DNA of 45,009 nt from an uncultured archaeon. Its GTDB lineage: Archaea; Thermoproteota; Nitrososphaeria; Nitrososphaerales; Nitrosopumilaceae. The notes under the pieces were generated by a model. That model saw only the letters and a program-made list of their open reading frames with translations. It made no database searches and had not been told where the DNA came from. Positions 40,231 through 45,009 of this stretch are shown here, in pieces. The position numbers and the translations under genes were made by a program. Every line of letters begins with the position of its first letter. Position 1 is the stretch's first letter. Location of the stretch: NCBI GenBank assembly GCA_950073955.1, contig CATMRH010000001.1, positions 1 to 45,009 on the forward strand, written 5' to 3'.

Positions 40231-40806
40231 TCACTTGTTGATATTTTCAAGCATTCGTGTTAATGACCATCCTGCTGTATTGATTAACTCATTTACTCTT
40301 TCTTTCTGCCTATAGTTTTTGATAATAATTTCCCTTATGTCTGAACCATTTTTGTTTATAATGTAATCAATAATTGATTCTTTCTGGATTTTCCCATTCT
40401 CTGCTTCTGCAATATCCTTCTTTTTCATTTCTCCAATAATTCTATCTAAAAAGAATGATTTGAAAGGTGGAGTATCAACACTAATCTCAATTTCGTCACC
40501 TAAAACTATGGAAACTTGTTCTGGTGTGACATAAGCATTTGCAATTACTTTACCATCACTTACTCTTTTAATTGGAATTGAATTCTCTACAAGTTTTTTT
40601 GTAGTATCTGGTTTGTTTTGAATCTCTGCTTTTTTTGTTGTTCCTAGCTGTGAAGCTTTAGTAAAACTAGAATCCTTTAAGAATAAATCCAAAATTATGA
40701 TATTTTTTTCTAACATTTCTATGGATTCTTGGTGTTTGTCAATTTGCTCGATCAAACTTTCCTTCAAAGTAACAATATCTTTTACTTGTTCCTCTGAGAA
40801 TTTCAT
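40231..40806 (-). CDS. Conserved hypothetical coiled-coil protein
   Basis: The 191-residue protein opens with a coiled coil (about 5-48: EEQVKDIVTLKESLIEQIDKHQ and following), a low-complexity linker, then a domain with VSDGKVIANAYVTPEQVSIVLGDEI and a helical C-terminus ending INTAGWSLTRMLENINK. No function recognised. It is cotranscribed with guaA, whose ATG begins 4 nt after its stop. The family seems archaeal. Confidence 0.7.
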   Translation of the reverse strand: MKFSEEQVKDIVTLKESLIEQIDKHQESIEMLEKNIIILDLFLKDSSFTKASQLGTTKKAEIQNKPDTTKKLVENSIPIKRVSDGKVIANAYVTPEQVSIVLGDEIEISVDTPPFKSFFLDRIIGEMKKKDIAEAENGKIQKESIIDYIINKNGSDIREIIIKNYRQKERVNELINTAGWSLTRMLENINK

Positions 40807-40841
40807 AATTTGATAAATGAGGGATGGGTATTAAATGCATT

Positions 40842-41579
40842 CTAGGTAATTATAATGTCTACATCTTTGTATGATATTTTTTTAAACCCATTAATTGGCT
40901 TTGATGTAGTAAACAATTCTGATTTTGTAATAGTTGATAGCCATTCTAAAAGCAATTTTCCTTTATTTAATTTCATTAATTTTGTTTTTCTTTCTGATTT
41001 TTTTGTATTTGAAAATTTTCCAATCCGATCCCCAAAATCCATTCCAAATAAAATAATTTTTTTTGCACCATAATGATTGGCTAGAAAAACTCCTCTATCC
41101 CCATCTGTGAATCCACCAAAATTTTGTATTTTACTAAAAGGTTTTGATTGAGTTGTTCCAATACAATTTTTGAATTTTTTTGAAAATTCTAGTTTTTCTA
41201 TATTATCTCCATGTGCATGTACTACAAATATTGATTTTGTTTTTGCAATTTTTTTTAATGCATTTTCATCTCCATCTAAATCAGTTATAATAATATCTGG
41301 AATAATTCCATTCTCTACTAATGATTTAACTGAACTATCTGCAGCAATTTTTACTGATTTTTTAAAATTTTTTAATTTTGGAATGGCAGTTGATAATGAA
41401 GGTCCAGAACCTATTACAAACACGGTTTTTCCTTTAACTAAATTGACAATTTTTTCATTAACATCTGATTTTTTTAAGATTGAATTTAAAAGAATAGCCG
41501 ACTCTTTATCCTTTTTTTCGCTATACTTGAATTCATTCAAAATATCTGAATATCGCTTTCTCCAACCTGACATTATCAT
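40842..41579 (-). CDS. MptE-like 6-hydroxymethylpterin diphosphokinase (DUF115 family)
   Basis: Archaeal MptE-type enzymes pyrophosphorylate 6-hydroxymethyl-7,8-dihydropterin. The protein has the DUF115 pattern VFVIGSGPSLSTAI, KIAADSSVKSLVENGIIPDIIITDLDGD, VVHAHGDN, GGFTDGDRGVFLANHYGA and ILFGMDFGD. Of the candidate starts, ATG at 41579 (or 41573) is preferred over TTG at 41588. The divergent neighbour folP uses the product of this reaction, a strong contextual match. Confidence 0.87.
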   Translation of the reverse strand: MIMSGWRKRYSDILNEFKYSEKKDKESAILLNSILKKSDVNEKIVNLVKGKTVFVIGSGPSLSTAIPKLKNFKKSVKIAADSSVKSLVENGIIPDIIITDLDGDENALKKIAKTKSIFVVHAHGDNIEKLEFSKKFKNCIGTTQSKPFSKIQNFGGFTDGDRGVFLANHYGAKKIILFGMDFGDRIGKFSNTKKSERKTKLMKLNKGKLLLEWLSTITKSELFTTSKPINGFKKISYKDVDIIIT

Positions 41580-41612
41580 ATAACTCAAATTGCCTTAGTT
41601 TTTGATAAACCA
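41576..41612. promoter_or_regulatory. Overlapping divergent promoters of mptE-like and folP genes
   Basis: CATATAA around 41579-41585 suits a TATA box for folP (start near 41607-41614). TTTATC, read on the minus strand around 41603-41608, suits one for the mptE-like gene. The two start regions are within about 35 bp, so the promoters interleave. Confidence 0.4.
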
Positions 41613-41613
41613 T

Positions 41614-42465
41614 GTGACTAGAATTGGAAATGTACGAGTAGGTGGAAAAAATCCTGTACGTATAATGGGCATTCTAAACACTAGTCCTGAATCATTTTAT
41701 AAAAAATCTGTCAATATAACCAAAACTCACATAAAAAATGCTGTAATACAGATGGAAGATGAAGGTGTAGATTTTATCGATGTTGGAGGTATGTCTACTG
41801 CACCTTATTTATCTACAACAGTCTCAGAAAAAGTTGAATCAAAAAGAATTCTTAATGCAATAAAAATAATTCAAAATGTCTCCAATCTCCCAATTTCTGT
41901 TGATACATGTAGGGCGAAAGTTGCTAGAGATGCTTTAGAATGTGGTATTGAGATAATCAATGATATTTCTGGATTAAAGTATGATGGAAAAATGCAAGAG
42001 GTTGTTTCAGAATTTGTTCCATCTCTAATTTTATGTGCATATGATTCTAAAACTGTTTTTGGAAATACTATTACTACAACTAAAAAACTTCTTAGAGAAA
42101 GCTTGAAAATTGCAAAAAAATCAAACATTCCGTCAGAAAAAATTGTATTAGATCCTGCTATTGGGTTCTTTGTAAAAACTGGGAAAGGCCAATTTTTCAC
42201 AAAAATTAAATCAGATTGGGTAGAAAGAGATCTATCAATAATCAAAAACTTGAATTCTATAAAGCAGAATCATCCAATTTTAATCTCTGTTTCAAACAAA
42301 TCCTTCCTAGGAAATCTTTTAGGAAAAGAAAATCCTTCTGATCGATTATTTGGCTCAATAGCTGCTGAAGCTATATCTGTCATAAATGGCGCTGACATTA
42401 TTCGCACTCATAATGTTGAGGCTACTAAAGAAGCAATAACAATAGCTTCGAGACTCTCAAGATGA
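41614..42465 (+). CDS. folP: Dihydropteroate synthase
   Basis: FolP condenses the pterin pyrophosphate with p-aminobenzoate or a related arylamine. The 283-residue TIM barrel has MGILNTSPESFY, VDFIDVGGMSTAPY, ISVDTCRAKVARDAL, IINDISGL, VLDPAIGF and the C-terminal GADIIRTHNVEAT. The usual Asp-Gly of the NxTPDSF loop is altered to S-P-E-S-F-Y. GTG at 41614 fits promoter spacing; TTG at 41602 is the alternative. It pairs divergently with the pterin kinase gene. Confidence 0.9.
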   Translation: MTRIGNVRVGGKNPVRIMGILNTSPESFYKKSVNITKTHIKNAVIQMEDEGVDFIDVGGMSTAPYLSTTVSEKVESKRILNAIKIIQNVSNLPISVDTCRAKVARDALECGIEIINDISGLKYDGKMQEVVSEFVPSLILCAYDSKTVFGNTITTTKKLLRESLKIAKKSNIPSEKIVLDPAIGFFVKTGKGQFFTKIKSDWVERDLSIIKNLNSIKQNHPILISVSNKSFLGNLLGKENPSDRLFGSIAAEAISVINGADIIRTHNVEATKEAITIASRLSR

Positions 42466-42510
42466 CACAAAGGCTTATAATCAATATTTTAGTTCATTAA
42501 CAAGGTTTCA

Positions 42511-43941
42511 TTGGAATTCAAAGAAGGATTAACTTTTGATGATGTTCTTCTTGTACCTAAATATTCAGATATTACAAGTAGAAGCCAAACTGATCTGAGT
42601 ACTAAATTATCTCGAAATATCTCAATTAACATTCCTTTTGTAAGTGCAAATATGGATACTGTTACTGAATCCTTAATGGCTATGGCAATGGCTCGTGCTG
42701 GTGGTATAGGAATCATTCACAGGTTTTTACCCATTCAAGAACAAGCCGACGAAGTTCTCAAAGTAAAACGTTCAGGTAGTGTGATGATAGAAAATCCTTA
42801 TTCTATTTCTCCTGACAAGTCTATTCAAAACGCTCTAGACTATGCAGAAAACAAAGATATCTCTGGTCTTTTGGTAGTTGACTCTAATACTAAATTGATA
42901 GGAATAATAACTGAGAGAGACTTACTATTTGCTAATCGAAATGATCACATTCACGATGTAATGACAAAAGATGTTGTAACTGCAAAACCTGGAGTTACAT
43001 TAGATGAAGCAAAAGAAATTTTACATAAACACAGAATTGAAAAATTACCAATAGTTGATGATTCAGGAATTATCAAAGGATTGATTACTAGTAAGGATAT
43101 AACAAACAATGAAGATTATCCAAATGCATCCAAAGACAAGAAAGGACGACCATTAGTTGGAGCAGCAGTTGGTGTAAAAGGTGACTTTTTAGAAAGAAGT
43201 GAATCTCTTTTAGAAGCAGGAGCTGATGTTCTTGTTGTTGATATAGCACATGGTCATAGTGAAAATGCATTAAGCACAGTTCGCAATATCAAAAAAGCAT
43301 TTCCAGACTGTGAATTAATTGCAGGAAATGTAGCAACTGCTCAAGGTACAGAAGATTTGATAAAAGCAGGAGTTGATGCGGTAAAGGTTGGTGTAGGATC
43401 TGGTTCAATTTGTATTACTAGAGTGATTACTGGCTCTGGTGTACCACAATTAACTGCAGTTCTAGATTGTGCAAAAATAGGCAAGGATCATGGCATTCCA
43501 ATAATTTCTGATGGTGGTACAAGAACTTCTGGTGATGCAACAAAGGGATTGGCTGCTGGTGCTTCATCTGTAATGATAGGTAGTATGCTTGGAGGCACTG
43601 ATGAATCACCGGGTACAGTTTTGACTAAGAACGGAAAACGTTTCAAAGTTTATCGCGGAATGGCTTCTCTTGCTGCTTCAATAGGTAGAAAATCTAAACT
43701 AACAGGCTCAATTTCACTTGATGACGATCTTAACGACTATGTTGCAGAAGGAGTTGAAGCTATGGTTCCTTACAAAGGAACTGTAACTGATATACTAAAA
43801 CAACTTACAGGTGGTGTACGTTCTGGCTTGAGCTATTGTGGCGCACATACAATTCTACAAATGCAAAATAATGCAGAGTTTATCAAAATGTCAAGAGCTG
43901 GGTTTGCAGAAAGTCAACCTCACGATGTTTCTGTGATGTAG
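42511..43941 (+). CDS. guaB: Inosine-5'-monophosphate dehydrogenase
   Basis: GuaB oxidises IMP to XMP, the step before GuaA. The 476-residue barrel starts FKEGLTFDDVLLVPKYSDI, with two CBS domains inserted (about residues 95-205). It carries VDIAHGHSE, IAGNVATAQG, the active-site loop GVGSGSICITRVITGSGVPQ with catalytic Cys, ISDGGTRTSGD, MIGSMLGGTDESPG and YRGMASLAA. TTG start 33 nt after a TATA-like CTTATAATC. Confidence 0.96.
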   Translation: MEFKEGLTFDDVLLVPKYSDITSRSQTDLSTKLSRNISINIPFVSANMDTVTESLMAMAMARAGGIGIIHRFLPIQEQADEVLKVKRSGSVMIENPYSISPDKSIQNALDYAENKDISGLLVVDSNTKLIGIITERDLLFANRNDHIHDVMTKDVVTAKPGVTLDEAKEILHKHRIEKLPIVDDSGIIKGLITSKDITNNEDYPNASKDKKGRPLVGAAVGVKGDFLERSESLLEAGADVLVVDIAHGHSENALSTVRNIKKAFPDCELIAGNVATAQGTEDLIKAGVDAVKVGVGSGSICITRVITGSGVPQLTAVLDCAKIGKDHGIPIISDGGTRTSGDATKGLAAGASSVMIGSMLGGTDESPGTVLTKNGKRFKVYRGMASLAASIGRKSKLTGSISLDDDLNDYVAEGVEAMVPYKGTVTDILKQLTGGVRSGLSYCGAHTILQMQNNAEFIKMSRAGFAESQPHDVSVM

Positions 43942-43976
43942 TTAATTTTTTAAACAGTATGTAAAATCATTGAATC

Positions 43977-44468
43977 ATGTTATCAAAAAGAACTATCATT
44001 GGACTAATAGGTGGAATTGCAATTATCACAATTGGTGGCGCTTCTTTAATTCAACATCTTGGACTACACACTGATGATGATTTTTACGATGTTATAGAAG
44101 TTGGTGCTGTAGGACTCTATAGAATCCCAGCTCCTGATCACACACTACAAATTATGAATATTACTGGCGATGCTTTTGATCTTAAATTTGAAAGTCCAGC
44201 TAATGGATTACAAATTCCATCTATTGATTCAGAAAAAACAAAAGAATCCTTCAAAAATGAATTGTTCTTAGAATGGACTCATTTAGAAGATGGTGAAACA
44301 AAAATCCAGATCCAAAATACCGGTAACACAGAATTAGAAATTACCGGAGTTATAACTACAAGCTATAAACCAGAGATTTTTACTCTTGATTTAATGGTAA
44401 TGATTACTGGAATACTGGTCATCGGATTTAGTATGGGCTTTACCTTAAGAAAACCTAAAGGCTTTTAG
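43977..44468 (+). CDS. Two-span membrane protein with an extracellular beta domain
   Basis: The 163-residue protein has a hydrophobic segment near the N-terminus (about 7-27) and another near the C-terminus (about 137-157), flanking a strand-rich domain of about 105 residues. A short basic tail (RKPKGF) follows. The topology suggests the beta domain lies outside the membrane and both ends inside. No family recognised. Its stop overlaps the convergent pheA by 4 nt. Confidence 0.7.
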   Translation: MLSKRTIIGLIGGIAIITIGGASLIQHLGLHTDDDFYDVIEVGAVGLYRIPAPDHTLQIMNITGDAFDLKFESPANGLQIPSIDSEKTKESFKNELFLEWTHLEDGETKIQIQNTGNTELEITGVITTSYKPEIFTLDLMVMITGILVIGFSMGFTLRKPKGF

Positions 44469-45009
44469 CTTAGTTTTGCAGAATGATACGAACCTAAAAC
44501 TTTCATGAAGAGAGTCTCTCGTTTTATTTTATCTAGCATTTCTGAAATCTGAGAATTTTTTTCGTGCCCTTCAAAATCTACATAAAAATTGTATTCCCAC
44601 GTATTCGTTTTAGTTGGCCTAGATTCTATCTTTGTAAGATTGACACTTTCCTTGTGAAAATTCTCTATAATTCTGTGTAAAGAACCTGGTTCATGTTTAA
44701 TGGAAAAAATAATTGAAGTTTTATCATTTCCTGTTTCAGGACTGTTTGTTTTTGATAATATCAGAAATCTTGTATAATTATCCAAATTATTAGCAATATT
44801 CTCAGAAATTATTGGCATATTGTGTATGATTGATGCTGCTCTACTAGCTACACACGCACAATTTTTTTTATTTAATTCTTTGACAATTTTTACACTACCT
44901 GCTGTATCATATGCAGGAATTGTTTTCATGTTATGTTGCTCAATAAATTTTCTACATTGACCTAAAGCTTGTGGATGCGAATAAATGGTATCCACTTCTT
45001 CTAATTTGC
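44465..45009 (-). CDS. pheA: Prephenate dehydratase, 5' part beyond window
   Basis: PheA converts prephenate to phenylpyruvate for phenylalanine synthesis. The visible part contains the end of the catalytic domain (VYSH-type IYSHPQALGQC) and a full ACT regulatory domain with the Phe-binding motif ESRPTKTNTWEYNFYVDFEG. The frame is open through base 45009, so the GTG at 44995 is internal and the gene is cut by the window edge. It converges with the membrane-protein gene. Confidence 0.93.
   Translation of the reverse strand, partial: KLEEVDTIYSHPQALGQCRKFIEQHNMKTIPAYDTAGSVKIVKELNKKNCACVASRAASIIHNMPIISENIANNLDNYTRFLILSKTNSPETGNDKTSIIFSIKHEPGSLHRIIENFHKESVNLTKIESRPTKTNTWEYNFYVDFEGHEKNSQISEMLDKIKRETLFMKVLGSYHSAKLS

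Noticed and set aside
1..45009. Mobile elements, CRISPR arrays, rRNA, restriction or toxin systems
   Set aside because: Looked for transposase, integrase, direct-repeat arrays, GC-rich RNA and defence domains; none seen.

Overview
The window is a compact, AT-rich piece of an archaeal chromosome, most probably from a marine ammonia-oxidising Nitrososphaerota (Thaumarchaeota) of the Nitrosopumilus type. Evidence is the archaeal information-processing set (TFE, aTrm56, Nep1, RNase P Rnp4, S19e, S27e, L44e, NAC, PDCD5, thermosome), archaeal GTP cyclohydrolase III, CobY and MptE, heme O synthase, and several small families I recognise only as thaumarchaeal. Many starts lie 25-33 nt downstream of a TATA box (leaderless or short-leader mRNAs), and TTG/GTG starts are common. 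I see no insertion sequence, prophage, CRISPR array or rRNA.

Layout. 1-3.5 kb: the 3' end of an NrdD-like gene that lacks the glycyl-radical segment, then a complete class II (B12-dependent) ribonucleotide reductase. 3.5-6.6 kb: a membrane-anchored glycosidase-like protein, then RNA/translation genes (nep1, tRNA-Gly, rnp4, rps19e, pdcd5). 6.7-9.3 kb: an MDR-family reductase, a CitE-like lyase and a TPR protein. 9.4-13.7 kb: a riboflavin cluster (ribE, ribB, ribH, arfA, amidohydrolase, arfC). 13.7-20.8 kb: a small SWIB-like basic protein, aldehyde dehydrogenase, the hflX-trm56-tfe operon, an AbrB-PhoU regulator, PUA protein, NAC, a coiled-coil A-ATPase-H-like protein and a RuvX-like RNase H-fold protein. 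20.8-26.6 kb: the accessory-looking part, with a long AT-rich intergenic region, zinc-finger proteins, a possible proteasome chaperone, a UbiD-family decarboxylase and a group of uncharacterised genes including two related Trp-rich repeat proteins. 26.6-29.2 kb: ctaB, an Lrp/AsnC regulator and asd. 29.3-33.4 kb: a late cobalamin operon (cobD, cobQ, cbiB, cobS, cobY). 33.4-45 kb: S27e, L44e, adenine deaminase, thermosome, ROK kinase, guaA, mptE, folP, guaB and the 3' part of pheA.

How the genes fit together. The cobalamin operon makes the cofactor used by the class II reductase. The riboflavin cluster supplies flavins, including the FMN that UbiD-type enzymes use in prenylated form. Purine salvage and GMP synthesis genes (ade, guaA, guaB) sit with pterin genes (mptE, folP), and GTP is the precursor of both riboflavin and pterins. 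The most notable observations are: a COG0402-type amidohydrolase placed where the archaeal riboflavin pathway lacks a well-assigned deaminase; a CobQ protein without its glutaminase domain, which would suit an organism living on ammonia; two proteins whose reading frames extend upstream with no ATG/GTG/TTG start (an Lrp regulator and a RuvX-like protein); a 51-residue zinc-binding ORF in an otherwise unexplained gap; and two related proteins built on a W-x-E-Y core, one with exact 19-residue repeats.
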